Source of the DNA: Kiloniellales bacterium | GTDB taxonomy: Bacteria; Pseudomonadota; Alphaproteobacteria; Kiloniellales; JAKSBE01 | Assembly (NCBI GenBank): GCA_030066685.1 | Contig: JASJBF010000018.1 | Location: forward strand, 1-64,000 | Length of the DNA: 64,000 nucleotides | Direction: 5' to 3' | Shown: piece after piece, positions 1 through 9,310 of the stretch | How the letters are laid out: the number at the start of each line of letters is the position of its first letter | Position numbering within the stretch: the first letter of the stretch is position 1 | The notes under the pieces: model-generated | What the model saw: the letters and a program-made list of their open reading frames with translations, nothing else | What the model was told of the DNA's origin: nothing | Database searches by the model: none | Position numbers and translations under genes: made by a program

Positions 1-30
1 AGGCCCCTCGGACGTCGTTGCGCGGCTCTT

Positions 31-48
31 GTGATGCGCCAGCATCAC
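31..48. other. Small perfect hairpin at the window edge
   Basis: GTGATGC and GCATCAC form a perfect 7-bp stem with a GCCA loop. It overlaps a TGA (32-34) that would end a short open frame entering from the window edge (last residues DVVARLL). It may be the 3' end of an upstream plus-strand gene, but too little is present to say. There is no T-run, so a terminator call is weak. The rest of 49-119 shows nothing recognisable. Confidence 0.25.
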
Positions 49-119
49 CGCGACCCGCGCGCCTCGCCGAGAACCCCGCAAGGCCGTCCTAGATATGACG
101 AACTTAGGAACCACCACAC

Positions 120-295
120 TAGATCAAACTGCGCTCAATCGGACTCAATCGAGCGCAGATAAGGTGCTCTGGGCACTATCCGATGAGATGGACTCGTTTC
201 GCGATCCATCTGGCTGGGTGTATTGCCCTCGTTCCAACCAATTGGCGCAGGACTCCAGGCCAAGCGCGAACGCGTCTGATCGCGAAGTGCGCCGG
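120..295 (+). repeat. Dispersed palindromic intergenic repeat, copy 1
   Basis: It begins TAGATCAAACTGCGCTCAAT, and CTGCGCTC...GAGCGCAG forms a hairpin. The 170-295 part (CACTATCCGAT, GCGATCCATCTGG, CGAACGCGTCTGATCG) matches, in inverted orientation, the block at 59428-59562. The first 50 bases match 12086-12137. The flanking 296-610 has no gene. The 380-500 part of it is strikingly AT-rich for this genome and holds a TATAAT, so it probably contains the promoter of the binding-protein gene. Short open frames inside the repeat are by-products of the repeat. Confidence 0.7.
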
Positions 296-643
296 CCGCA
301 GCGCGCCCGAAGCCGGGCCGCTGCCGCGCCGCCGGCCCCGGGGGCCGCGTCGGCGCGCGGAGTCTGCGATCCCGCGTTGGACACATGTTAAATGGTATTT
401 AATTCGCTGGTAAATGGTGCCCAATTATTTGATGATTGGTTATAATTACTTCCCTTTTACGATTTATCAATAAATTCGAACCAAGTTGGCGCTGTCAGTA
501 AAAACCCTAATATCGGTGTCTCGCCCAGGATCCCGCTCGCCTTTTTTGTTCTTCAGGTAAAGGGCTTACGAGGGATCGCCTGAGGCGACTGGGACGTTTT
601 CGGCTTCGCCGTGGCGGTGGGCCGCTCTGGAAAACAAGAAGGG

Positions 644-2023
644 ATGGTGGCGGTGTTGATTAACAAGAACGAGCGATGGCAGGCCATTGGGCGGCATTTT
701 CTTTACCTTTTGGCGGCGGGGGGTGTCGGGCTGACCGGCCTGATGGCCGAGGCGACCGAGGCCAAGAAGGCCGAGGAAGCGGCGAACGAGCAGTTCGTGC
801 CCCTGCTGGTCTACCGAACCGGGCCCTACGCCCAGAGCGGGATCCCGATCTTCAACGCCTTCATCGACTACTTCACGATGATCAACGAGCGCGACGGCGG
901 CATCGGCGGCGTCACCCTGACCTGGGAGGAATGCGAGACCGGATACAACACCGACCGCGGCGTCGAATGCTACGAGCAGCTCAAGGACAAGGGCCCGACC
1001 GGGGCCAGCGTGGTCAGCCCCTACAGCACCGGCATCACCTATGCGCTGATCGAGCGCGCCACCGCAGACAAGATCCCGATCCTGTCCATGGGCTACGGGC
1101 GGACCGACGCCAGCGACGGCCGGGTCTTTCCCTACGTCTTCACCCTGCCCAACACCTACTGGAGCCAGGCCAGCGCCCTGGTCTCCTACATCTCGGAGCG
1201 CGAGGGTGGCTTCGAGCGGCTGCGCGGCAAGAAGATCGCCCTGGTCTACCACGACAGCGCCTACGGCAAGGAGCCGATCCCGATCCTGGAGAAGCTGTCG
1301 GAGGCCTACGGCTACGCGTTCTACAAGTTCCCGGTCGAGCATCCCGGCCGCGAACAGGCGCAGACCTGGACCCAGATCAGCCAGGAGGTCAAGCCCGACT
1401 GGATCCTGATGTGGGGCTGGGGGGTGATGAACCCGACCGCCATCCAGGAGGCGGCCAACATCAACTTCCCGATGGACCGCTTCATCGGCGTCTGGTGGTC
1501 GAGCTCGGAAGGCGACGTCCAGCCGGTCGGCACCGACGCGATCGGCTACAAGGGCGGGGCCTTCCACGCCGCCGGCGACTGGTTCCCGGTCTATCGCGAC
1601 CTCAACAGCTTCGTCTACGACCGCGGCCTCGGCGCCGGCGAGCGCCACCGCCTCGGCGAGGTGCTCTACAACCGCGGCCTGATCAACGCCGCGCTGATCG
1701 TCGAGGCGATGCACACGGCGCAGGCCGAGTTCGGCCAGCGGCCCCTGACCGGCGAGGAGGTCCGCTGGGGGCTGGAGAACCTGGACATCACGACGGCGCG
1801 CCTGCGCGAGATCGGACTGACCGGGCTGATCCCGCCGATCAAGGTGTCCTGCGCCGACCACGAGGGCCAGCACCCGGTGCGGATCCAACAGTGGGACGGC
1901 AAGAACTGGAGCTTCGTCTCGAACTGGATCGAGCCGATGCGCGACGTGGTGCGCCCGATGATCGAGCGCTCGGCCGCGGCCTACGCCCTGGAGAAGGGGA
2001 TCGCGCCGCGGATCTGCGCCTAA
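644..2023 (+). CDS. ABC transporter substrate-binding protein, branched-chain amino acid (Liv) type
   Basis: A periplasmic type I binding protein of about 459 aa. An N-terminal hydrophobic stretch (FLYLLAAGGVGLTGLMAEA) acts as signal peptide. The mature part has the family pattern: a ligand-entry segment (PLLVYRTGPYAQSG), VSPYSTGITYALIE, KIALVYHDSAYGKE, and an IGVWWSSSEGD hinge region. The start is uncertain. AAGAAGGG sits directly on the ATG at 644, and GTG codons 3-9 bases further on are better spaced from it. No permease or ATPase gene lies next to it, so it is an orphan whose partners must be elsewhere. The ligand cannot be read from sequence. Amino acids, amides and urea are all used by this family. 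It ends against the convergent MFS gene, with the stop codons overlapping by 3 bp. Confidence 0.85.
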   Translation: MVAVLINKNERWQAIGRHFLYLLAAGGVGLTGLMAEATEAKKAEEAANEQFVPLLVYRTGPYAQSGIPIFNAFIDYFTMINERDGGIGGVTLTWEECETGYNTDRGVECYEQLKDKGPTGASVVSPYSTGITYALIERATADKIPILSMGYGRTDASDGRVFPYVFTLPNTYWSQASALVSYISEREGGFERLRGKKIALVYHDSAYGKEPIPILEKLSEAYGYAFYKFPVEHPGREQAQTWTQISQEVKPDWILMWGWGVMNPTAIQEAANINFPMDRFIGVWWSSSEGDVQPVGTDAIGYKGGAFHAAGDWFPVYRDLNSFVYDRGLGAGERHRLGEVLYNRGLINAALIVEAMHTAQAEFGQRPLTGEEVRWGLENLDITTARLREIGLTGLIPPIKVSCADHEGQHPVRIQQWDGKNWSFVSNWIEPMRDVVRPMIERSAAAYALEKGIAPRICA

Positions 2024-3381
2024 AGGCGCTTGCGGCGCCGCGCGGCCTGGCCAGAGACCAGGCGGACCTTGCGCGGCGCCGCCAGCCAGACGGCGAGGCT
2101 GGAGATCGCGCAGAGTCCGGCGGCCAGCCAGAAGGCCAGGGTGTAATCGCCCCGGGCGTCGAAGAGCAGGCCGCTCACCCAGGGGCCGGCCGCGGCGCCC
2201 AGGGTGCCGCCGGTGCTGAGGACCCCGATGATCGCGCCGAAGCTGCGGCCCTGGAAGAGCTCCGCCGAGATGGTCGCGTAAAGCGGCGCCATGCCGTAGC
2301 CGAGCAGGCCCTGGCAAGCGACCATGAGGTAGAGCAGGGCGTCCTGGGGATAGGCCCGCAGGACCAGCAGCAGCAGGTAGCAGAGCCCGAAACCCAGGCA
2401 GGCCAGGGTCCAGGCCCACTCCCGGCCGATCCGGTCGGAGAGGTGGCCGAGGCCGATCTGGCCGCCGATCCCCATCAGGCCCACCAGTCCCAGGGCGAGG
2501 GCGGCCTGCTCCGCCGGAAAGCCGACGTCCAGCAGGTAGCGGGTCTGGTGGACCTGGACCGCGTACCAGGCCCAGAGCCCGCTGCCCAGGCCGATGAGCA
2601 GCCACCAGAAGCGTGGCTGGGCGAGAGCCCGGGCCAGGGTCCAGTCGGTGCCGGCCCAGGCGGCGTCGACGACGACGTCCGCGGCCGCGCCGCCGGCCTC
2701 TCCGTCGCCGTCTGCCGCAACGTCGCCGTCCGGACGCAGGCCCAGGTCGGCCGGGCGCCGGCGCTGCAGAGTGAGGTTCAGGGGCACGACTAGGACCAGC
2801 AGCAGCAGCGCCAGGGCCCAGCAGGCCCGGCGCCAGCCCTCATCGTCGATGATCGCCTGCAGCCAGGGGAAGAGCAGCAGCGCCCCGATCCCGACGCCGG
2901 AGAAGGCGATCCCGACCGCCAGGCCGCGGCGGCGGGCGAACCAGCCGGGCAGGAAGGCGCCGTGGCCGATGAAGCTGATCGCGATGCCGAAGCCGACCAC
3001 CAGCAGGCCCAAGGTCAGGTAGAACTGCCAGGGCGCCGTGGCCAGGGTGGCGAGGACCAGGCCGGCGGCGACGATCAGCGCGCCCAGCGGCATGACCACC
3101 CGCGGCCCCAGGCGGTCCATCGCGGTCCCGATGAAGGGCGCGAGGAAGGCCGAGGAGAAGAAGCCGACCGAGAAGGCGGCCGCCGTGGTCCCCCGGGTCC
3201 AGCCGAACTCGTCCAGGATCGGCGGGAACAGCAGGGAGAAGGAGGTGCGCACGGAGACGCTGACGCCCAGGGTGACGAAGGCGACGGCGACCACGATCCA
3301 GCCGTAAAAGAAGGGCAGGCGGGTCGCGAAAGACCCGGCAGGGCTGGGCGCGGCGGGCGGTGCGGGATCGGGCGCAGGCAT
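2020..3381 (-). CDS. MFS transporter, monocarboxylate/OFA-like
   Basis: About 453 aa with 12 predicted membrane helices, an inner-membrane secondary carrier. FYGWIVVAVAFVTLGVSVSV is the first helix. The family loop motif is seen as GTAMDRLGPRVVMPLG between helices 2 and 3 and again as LGHLSDRIGREWA between helices 8 and 9. A hydrophilic linker rich in Asp/Gly/Ala lies mid-protein. The overall pattern resembles OFA/MCT-type carriers of oxalate, formate or other monocarboxylates. Formate is a plausible guess given the fds operon next door, but the substrate is not proven. The ATG at 3381 is preferred because AGGGAAAGG lies just upstream; an ATG 42 bases earlier is possible. The stop (TAG) overlaps the stop of the convergent binding-protein gene. 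Confidence 0.8.
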   Translation of the reverse strand: MPAPDPAPPAAPSPAGSFATRLPFFYGWIVVAVAFVTLGVSVSVRTSFSLLFPPILDEFGWTRGTTAAAFSVGFFSSAFLAPFIGTAMDRLGPRVVMPLGALIVAAGLVLATLATAPWQFYLTLGLLVVGFGIAISFIGHGAFLPGWFARRRGLAVGIAFSGVGIGALLLFPWLQAIIDDEGWRRACWALALLLLVLVVPLNLTLQRRRPADLGLRPDGDVAADGDGEAGGAAADVVVDAAWAGTDWTLARALAQPRFWWLLIGLGSGLWAWYAVQVHQTRYLLDVGFPAEQAALALGLVGLMGIGGQIGLGHLSDRIGREWAWTLACLGFGLCYLLLLVLRAYPQDALLYLMVACQGLLGYGMAPLYATISAELFQGRSFGAIIGVLSTGGTLGAAAGPWVSGLLFDARGDYTLAFWLAAGLCAISSLAVWLAAPRKVRLVSGQAARRRKRL

Positions 3382-3486
3382 CCTTTCCCTATCGCCCGGC
3401 CGGGGCGGCCGGACAAGCGACAATCGCTCAGCCCGTTGCTTGAAGATCGTTCAACACCCAGACGTGCCCCCGGCCGGCGGGGCGCT

Positions 3487-4683
3487 CTACTCCCTCGCGC
3501 CGGCGGCGCGGAGCAGGGCCATGGTCTCCTCGTCGCCGATCATCCGTGCGGCCTCCAGGGCGGTCCAGCCGTCCACCGCGACGATGTCGACCCGGGCGCC
3601 GCCGGCGAGCAGCAGCCGGACCAGGTCGAGCTGCCCCTGGTTGGCGGCCAGCATCAGGGCCGTGTTGCCCTTGGCCGCGTCGATGGCGTCGGGGTCGGCG
3701 CCCCTGGCCAGCAGGGCGGCGACCGCGCCGCCGGCGCCGCCCCGGACCGCGCGCTGCAGCGGCGGAAGGCCGTCGCGCGACGGCCGGTCGGGATCCGCGC
3801 CGGCCTCCAGCAGGGCGATCACGGTGTCGACTTGGCGCCCGGCCGCGGCCTCGCCGAGGGCCGTGTCGCCGCGCGCGGCCCGGGCTTCCAGGTCGGCGCC
3901 GGCCTCGATCAGGTCCACCACCATCTCCGTGTGGCCGGCCTGGGCGGCGAGGATCAGAGCGGTGTAGCCCTCGGCCTGAGACGCCTCCACCTTTGCGCCG
4001 GCCGCGAGCAGGAGCTGCAGCGCCGCCGCGTTGCCGCGGCCGGCGGCGGCCAGCAACGCGGTCAGGCCGTCCGCGGCCCGGCCGTCGACCGCCGCGCCCC
4101 GGCCGAGGAGCTCGGCCAGGACCGAGAGCCTGAGGGGGTCGAAGGCGGCGGTGATCAGCGCCGTGTTGCCGTTCCGCGCGTCGCGGGCCTCGATCTCGGC
4201 GCCGGCGTCCAGCAGGGCGGCGACGGCGCCGCGCTTAGCGCCGCGCGCCGCCATCAGCAGCGGGGTGTTGCCGTAGCGGTCCTCGCGGGCCTCGAGCGCA
4301 GCCCCGGCGGCGACCAGGGCTTCGACGACTTCGACGTGGCCCTGGCTTGCGGCGTGGTGCAGCGGGGTCAGGCCGCTCTCGGTCGTGGCGTCCGGGTCGG
4401 CCGACCTGTCCAGCAGCAGGGCCAGGACCGCCCGGCTGTCGTTCCAGGCCGCGACGTGGAGCGGGCTGTTGCCCTCGGGCCCGCGGGCCTGGAGGTCGGC
4501 GCCGCGCTCCAGGGCGAAGCCGGCGAGCTCCACGTCGTCCTCGGCCGCGGCCTGCAGCAGGGCCCGGTCGGGGACGGGGAGCTCCTGAGCCCGGAGGCCC
4601 GGCGCGGCGGCGCAGAGGAGCAGGACGAGGAGGCAGGCCAGGCGCCGGCCCGGGCCAGGTCCGTCGCTGCCGGCCGAGGTCAC
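3487..4683 (-). CDS. Exported ankyrin-repeat protein coupled to formate dehydrogenase
   Basis: 398 aa. A GTG start is chosen because GTGA overlaps the fdsA stop by 4 bp (translational coupling) and is followed by a signal peptide (RRLACLLVLLLCAAAPGLRAQ). The remainder is about ten ankyrin repeats of 33-35 residues with the usual G-x-TPLH/NTAL turn and helix pairs, for example SGLTPLHHAASQGHVEVVEAL and KGNTALMLAANQGQLDLVRLL. No other domain is seen. It is predicted periplasmic and a protein-binding scaffold. Signal-peptide ankyrin proteins are known beside catalases and other redox enzymes in proteobacteria, but pairing with a cytoplasmic NAD-linked formate dehydrogenase is odd, and its role here is unknown. 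Confidence 0.85.
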   Translation of the reverse strand: MTSAGSDGPGPGRRLACLLVLLLCAAAPGLRAQELPVPDRALLQAAAEDDVELAGFALERGADLQARGPEGNSPLHVAAWNDSRAVLALLLDRSADPDATTESGLTPLHHAASQGHVEVVEALVAAGAALEAREDRYGNTPLLMAARGAKRGAVAALLDAGAEIEARDARNGNTALITAAFDPLRLSVLAELLGRGAAVDGRAADGLTALLAAAGRGNAAALQLLLAAGAKVEASQAEGYTALILAAQAGHTEMVVDLIEAGADLEARAARGDTALGEAAAGRQVDTVIALLEAGADPDRPSRDGLPPLQRAVRGGAGGAVAALLARGADPDAIDAAKGNTALMLAANQGQLDLVRLLLAGGARVDIVAVDGWTALEAARMIGDEETMALLRAAGARE

Positions 4684-7448
4684 TCCGCGGCGGCCGCCGA
4701 GGACAGCACTTCGACCTTGGCGGCGCAGAACTTGAACTCGGGGATCTTGCCGATCGGGTCGAGCTGCGGGTTGGTCAGCAGGTTGGCCGCGGCCTCGGCG
4801 AAGCAGAAGGGGATGAAGACCATGCCGGCCGGCACGTTGCGGTCCTGGCGGACCTTGAGCTCGATGCTGCCGCGCCGGGTCTCGACCCGGACCCAGCCGC
4901 CCGGCGCACTGCCCAGGCGCCGGATCTCCTTGGGGTTGAGGACCGCCACGGCCTCGGGCTCCAGGTCGTCCAGCACGGTGGCGCGGCGGGTCATGGCGCC
5001 GGTGTGCCAGTGCTCCAGCATGCGCCCTGTGGTCAGCACCATGGGATAGGTCTCGTCCGGCAGCTCGTCCGGCGGCACCACCTCGGCCGGCACGATCCTG
5101 CCGCGGCCGCTGGCGGTCGGGAAGCCCTCGCCGAAGATGATGTTCTTGCCCGGCTCGTCGGGCGCGTCGCAGGGATAGGTCACGCAGTCCTCGCGCTGCA
5201 GCCGCTCCCAGGTGATGTTGTCCAGCGAGGGCATGACCTGGGCCATCTCGGCGAAGACGTCGGCGGGGCCCTGGTAGGACCAGTCCAGGCCGATGCGGCG
5301 GGCGATCTCCTGGACGATCCACCAGTCCTGCCTGGCCTCGCCCGGCGGCGGCACCACCTGGCGGGCCATCTGGACCTGGCGGTTGGTGTTGGTGAAGGTG
5401 CCGTCCTTCTCGGCGTGGGCGCTGGCCGGCAGGACGACGTCGGCGTGCCAGGCGGTCTCCGTCAGGAAGAGCTCCTGCACCACCAGGTGCTCGAGCTTGG
5501 CGAGCGCGCCGCGGGCGTGGGCCTGGTCCGGGTCCGACATGGCCGGGTTCTCGCCCAGGATGTACATGCCCTTGATCTCGTCGGCGTGGATCGCGTTGAC
5601 GATCTCGACCACGGTCAGGCCGCGCTTGGGATCCAGCTCCTGGCCCCAGAAGTCCTCCATCGAGACGCGGATCCTGTCGTCCTCGACCGAGCGGTAGTCG
5701 GGAAAGACCATGGGGATCAGCCCGGCATCCGAGGCGCCCTGGACGTTGTTCTGGCCGCGCAGGGGGTGCAGGCCGGTGCCGGGCCGGCCGACCTGACCGG
5801 TGGTCAGGGCCAGGCTGATCAGGCAGCGGGCGTTGTCGGTGCCGTGGACGTGCTGCGAGATGCCCATGCCCCAGAAGATGATCGCCGCGCGCGCCGTGGC
5901 GTAGGTGCGGGCGACCTCGCGGATGGTTGCCGCCGGGATGCCGCAGATCTCTTCCATCTCCTCGGGCGGGAAGGCCTTGATGCGCTCTTTCAGCGCCTCG
6001 AAGCCCTCGGTGTGGGCCTGGACGTACTGCAGGTCGTAGAGCTCCTCCTCGACGATGGTGTGGAGCATGGCGTTGAGCAGGGCGACGTCGCTGCCCGGCT
6101 TGAACTGCAGCATGTGGGTGGCGTAGCGGGCCAGGCCGTGGCCCTGGGGGTCCATGACGATCAGCTTGGCGCCGGCCTTGGCGGCCTGCTTGAGGTAGGT
6201 CGCGGCGACCGGATGGTTCTGCGTCGGCCGGGCGCCGATGACGATGATCACCTCGGCGTCGGCGGCGTCGGTGAAGGCGCAGGTTACGGCGCCCGAGCCG
6301 ATGCCCTCCATCAGCGCGGCGACCGAGGAGGCGTGGCAGAGCCGGGTGCAGTGGTCGACGTTGTTGGTGCCGAAGCCGGTGCGGACCAGCTTCTGGAAGA
6401 TGTAGGCCTCCTCGTTGGAGCCCTTGGCCGAGCCGAAGCCGGCCAGGCCCGAGGGCCCGTCGCGGTCGCGGATCTTCTTCAGGCCGGCCGCCGCGGCGTC
6501 CAGGGCTTCCTCCCAGGTCGCCTCGCGGAAGTGAGTCCAGGGATTGGCCGGATCGATCTGGATCATGGCCGCCTTGGGCGCGTCTTCGCGGCGGATCAGG
6601 GGTTTGGTCAGGCGGTGCGGGTGCTGGATGTAGTCGAAGCCGAAGCGGCCCTTGACGCAGAGCCGGTTCTCGTTGGCCGGGCCCTCGCGGCCGTCGACGT
6701 AGAGCACCTTGTCGTCCTTGACGTGCACCGTGGTCTGGCAGCCGACGCCGCAGTAAGGGCAGAGGGTGCCGACGTCGCGGTCCTCGAACTCGCTGCGCAC
6801 GCCGTCCTCGTCCAGCAGGTTGGCCTCCATCAGGGCGCCGGTCGGGCAGGCCTGGACGCACTCGCCGCAGGCGACGCAGGTGCTGTCGCCCATGGGCTGG
6901 TCGAAGTCGAAGACCACCTTGGCGCCATGGCCCCGGAAGGCCATGCCGATGACGTCGTTGACCTGGACCTCGCGGCAGGCGCGGACGCAGAGGTTGCAGT
7001 GGATGCAGGCGTCCAGGTTGACCGCGATGGCGCTGTGGCTGGAGTCGGCCTCGACCTGGGCGCGTCCGGGGAAGCGGCTGCCGGTGACCTTCATGCGATC
7101 GGCCCAGTCCCAGAAGCGCGACTGCGGATCGTGGGCCGCGGCGCGCTCCGGCTGGTCCGCCATCAGCAGCTCGAAGACCATCTCGCGGGACTTCCTGGCG
7201 CGCTCCGAGGCGGTCTTGACCACCATGCCCTCGCTCGGCTTGCGGATGCAGGAGGCGGCCAGGACCCGCTCGCCTTCGATCTCGACCATGCAGGCCCGGC
7301 AGTTGCCGTCGGCGCGGTAGCCGGGCTCGGGCAGGTAGCAGAGGTGCGGGATCTCGACGCCCTCGCGCTCGGCGACCTGCCAGATGGTCTCGCCGGGCGC
7401 CGCGGTGACGTCCTTGCCGTTGAGGGAGAAGGTGATCGCATCGCTCAT
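4680..7448 (-). CDS. fdsA: NAD-dependent formate dehydrogenase, alpha (molybdenum) subunit
   Basis: 922 aa. Oxidises formate to CO2 and passes electrons through Fe-S clusters to the flavin subunit encoded just upstream. Domains in order: an N-terminal [2Fe-2S] ferredoxin domain (LCYLPEPGYRADGNCRACMV, about residues 36-57), a two-cluster ferredoxin part (CIHCNLCVRACREV, CVACGECVQACPTGA), then the molybdopterin core opening with CPYCGVGC. The molybdenum ligand is cysteine (Cys371 in CTRLCHASS), so this is not a selenoprotein. The C-terminal dinucleotide-binding domain includes MVLTTGRMLEHWHTG. The start overlaps the fdsB stop (ATGA) and the stop overlaps the ankyrin gene start (GTGA). Length and order match FdsA of Rhodobacter and Cupriavidus. 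No fdhD/fdsC sulfurtransferase gene is seen in the window. Confidence 0.95.
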   Translation of the reverse strand: MSDAITFSLNGKDVTAAPGETIWQVAEREGVEIPHLCYLPEPGYRADGNCRACMVEIEGERVLAASCIRKPSEGMVVKTASERARKSREMVFELLMADQPERAAAHDPQSRFWDWADRMKVTGSRFPGRAQVEADSSHSAIAVNLDACIHCNLCVRACREVQVNDVIGMAFRGHGAKVVFDFDQPMGDSTCVACGECVQACPTGALMEANLLDEDGVRSEFEDRDVGTLCPYCGVGCQTTVHVKDDKVLYVDGREGPANENRLCVKGRFGFDYIQHPHRLTKPLIRREDAPKAAMIQIDPANPWTHFREATWEEALDAAAAGLKKIRDRDGPSGLAGFGSAKGSNEEAYIFQKLVRTGFGTNNVDHCTRLCHASSVAALMEGIGSGAVTCAFTDAADAEVIIVIGARPTQNHPVAATYLKQAAKAGAKLIVMDPQGHGLARYATHMLQFKPGSDVALLNAMLHTIVEEELYDLQYVQAHTEGFEALKERIKAFPPEEMEEICGIPAATIREVARTYATARAAIIFWGMGISQHVHGTDNARCLISLALTTGQVGRPGTGLHPLRGQNNVQGASDAGLIPMVFPDYRSVEDDRIRVSMEDFWGQELDPKRGLTVVEIVNAIHADEIKGMYILGENPAMSDPDQAHARGALAKLEHLVVQELFLTETAWHADVVLPASAHAEKDGTFTNTNRQVQMARQVVPPPGEARQDWWIVQEIARRIGLDWSYQGPADVFAEMAQVMPSLDNITWERLQREDCVTYPCDAPDEPGKNIIFGEGFPTASGRGRIVPAEVVPPDELPDETYPMVLTTGRMLEHWHTGAMTRRATVLDDLEPEAVAVLNPKEIRRLGSAPGGWVRVETRRGSIELKVRQDRNVPAGMVFIPFCFAEAAANLLTNPQLDPIGKIPEFKFCAAKVEVLSSAAAAE

Positions 7449-9157
7449 TTGAGCGCCTCCGGGAAGTGCTTGATCACGCTGAGCAGGGGATTGGGCGCCG
7501 CCTGGCCGAGGCCGCAGATCGAGGCGTCCATCATGGCCTGGGACAGCTCCTCGAGCAGCGGCGCGTCCCAAGACCCGTTCGACATCATCCGGACCGCCTT
7601 TTCCGTGCCGTTGCGGCAGGGCGTGCACTGGCCGCAGGACTCGTCCTCGAAGAAGCGCATCAGGTTCAGCGCCACCGCCTTGACGTCGTCCTGGTCCGAG
7701 AGCACGACCACGGCGGCGGAGCCGATGAAGCAGCCGTAGTCCTGAAGCGTGCCGAAGTCGATCGGCAGGTCGTCCAAATGCGCCGGCAGGATGCCGCCCG
7801 AGGCGCCGCCGGGCAGGTAGCCGGCGAAGCGGTGGCCCTCGGCCATGCCGCCGCAGTACTCCTCGATCAGCTCGCGGATCGTGATTCCGGCCGGGGCGAC
7901 CTTGACCCCCGGCTCCTTGACCCGGCCGGAAACCGAGAAGGAATGGAAGCCCTTGCAGCCACGGCGGCCCTGCTCGGCGTACCAGGCCGGTCCCTTCTCG
8001 AAGATGTCGCGGAGCCAGAACACGGTCTCGACGTTGTGGGTCAGGGTCGGCAGGCCGAAGAGGCCGGCCTCGGAGGGATAGGGCGGCTTGTGCCGGGGCA
8101 GGCCGCGCTTGCCCTCGATCGATTCGATCATGGCCGACTCTTCGCCGCAGATGTAAGCGCCGGCGCCGCGGCGCAGATCGATCCGGCAGCCGCCGTTCAG
8201 GCCTTCGGCCTCGATCCGGGCGATCTCCGTCAGGAGGATCTCGCGCACCGCCGGGTACTCGTCCCGCAGGTAGACGTAGCAGGTCTCGACCTCGGCGGCC
8301 CAGGCGGCGATCAGCATGCCTTCGAGGAAGCGGTGCGGATCGGTCTCCAGGTAGAAGCGGTCCTTGAAGGTGCCGGGCTCGCCCTCGTCGGCGTTGATCG
8401 CGAAGAGCCGGGGCTTGGCCTGCTGGCGCAGGATCTTCCACTTCACCCCGCTGGGGAAGCCGGCGCCGCCCTTGCCCTTGAGCTGGGAGTCCTCGAGCTT
8501 GGCGATCAGGGCCTCGGCCCTGTGCCTGCCGTCGTAGCAGGCCTTGAGGGTCTGGTAGCCGCCGCCCGCAACGTAGGCCTCATAGTCGATGTAGTCGGGG
8601 ATCACCGGGTGGTGGTCGCCGCCCTCGGCGGCCTGCGCCAGGCTGTCCAGGGTCGCGTGGTCGACGTGGCGGTGGCCGACCTCGGCCACCGGGGCGCAGT
8701 CGCAGCGGCCCATGCAGGGCGCCCGGACCACCCGGACGCCGGGGCCGAGCCGGGCCGGCAGCCCGGCCAGGAGCGCCTGGGCGCCCATCATCTCGCAGGT
8801 CAGGCTGTCGCAGACCCGGATCGTCAGCGGGGCCGGCGGGGTCTCGCCGTCGAGCACGATGTCGAAGTGGGCGTAGAAAGAGGCGACCTCGAAGACCTCG
8901 GCCATGGGCAGCTTCATCACCTCGGCCAGGGCCTGGAGATGGCCGGCCGATAGATGGCCCCGGGAATCCTGGATCCGGTGCAGGTACTCGATCAGCAGAT
9001 CGCGCTCATAAGGCCCTTGGCCGAGCAGGGCGCGAACCTCCTCCAGGGATCCGGCCTCGACCTGCCGCCCCTTGGGGAAGGCCAGGGCCTGGCGGCGGCC
9101 GGCGCCCGGATGGATCTTGCGCTCTGCGCTCGCGTCGCTTCCGTTGTCTCTGGCCAT
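7445..9157 (-). CDS. fdsB: Formate dehydrogenase fused gamma-beta subunit (FdsG-FdsB), NADH/FMN-binding
   Basis: 570 aa. Residues about 40-185 are a NuoE/FdsG thioredoxin-like [2Fe-2S] domain (CDSLTCE ... CMGRCDC). Residues about 190-570 are a NuoF/FdsB domain with the NADH/FMN glycine loop KGKGGAGFPSGVKW, the flavin motif GAGAYICGEESAMIES and the [4Fe-4S] ligands ESCGQCTPC followed by a distal Cys (SICGLG). It takes electrons from FdsA to NAD+. In the best-studied systems FdsG and FdsB are separate polypeptides, and here they are one. First gene of the operon. The following fdsA overlaps by 4 bp. The 153 bases upstream hold only GC-rich sequence with no clear regulator box. Confidence 0.93.
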   Translation of the reverse strand: MARDNGSDASAERKIHPGAGRRQALAFPKGRQVEAGSLEEVRALLGQGPYERDLLIEYLHRIQDSRGHLSAGHLQALAEVMKLPMAEVFEVASFYAHFDIVLDGETPPAPLTIRVCDSLTCEMMGAQALLAGLPARLGPGVRVVRAPCMGRCDCAPVAEVGHRHVDHATLDSLAQAAEGGDHHPVIPDYIDYEAYVAGGGYQTLKACYDGRHRAEALIAKLEDSQLKGKGGAGFPSGVKWKILRQQAKPRLFAINADEGEPGTFKDRFYLETDPHRFLEGMLIAAWAAEVETCYVYLRDEYPAVREILLTEIARIEAEGLNGGCRIDLRRGAGAYICGEESAMIESIEGKRGLPRHKPPYPSEAGLFGLPTLTHNVETVFWLRDIFEKGPAWYAEQGRRGCKGFHSFSVSGRVKEPGVKVAPAGITIRELIEEYCGGMAEGHRFAGYLPGGASGGILPAHLDDLPIDFGTLQDYGCFIGSAAVVVLSDQDDVKAVALNLMRFFEDESCGQCTPCRNGTEKAVRMMSNGSWDAPLLEELSQAMMDASICGLGQAAPNPLLSVIKHFPEALK

Positions 9158-9310
9158 AAAAGCCCTTTTTCCCTTCGCCCCTCGCTTCGCCGGCTTCAGG
9201 CTGCGGCGCAGCGCCGTCGCGCCCTCCGCCGCCGCCTCGCCTTAGGGTCTTGCCCGTATTGCCCCTGGGTCGGCAGTGATGACATTATGGCGGCGAATCG
9301 CCCGGACTCC

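Noticed and set aside
183-413. Small open frame in the repeat, whose translation resembles the one at 59251-59562
   Set aside because: The likeness follows from the shared DNA repeat; no ribosome site or family.
566-2605. Very long open frame on the minus strand (679 codons) opposite the binding protein and the MFS gene, and a 705-codon frame on plus at 676-2793
   Set aside because: Low-complexity Arg/Gly/Pro/Ala-rich translations with no family motif; they shadow two convincing genes in a high-GC sequence.
4684-6861. N-terminal extension of the ankyrin frame through fdsA
   Set aside because: Out of frame with fdsA and Arg/Pro-rich; the signal peptide and GTGA junction fix the true start at 4683.
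4347-7739. 1130-codon plus-strand open frame opposite fdsA
   Set aside because: Antisense shadow; fdsA has complete cluster and cofactor motifs.
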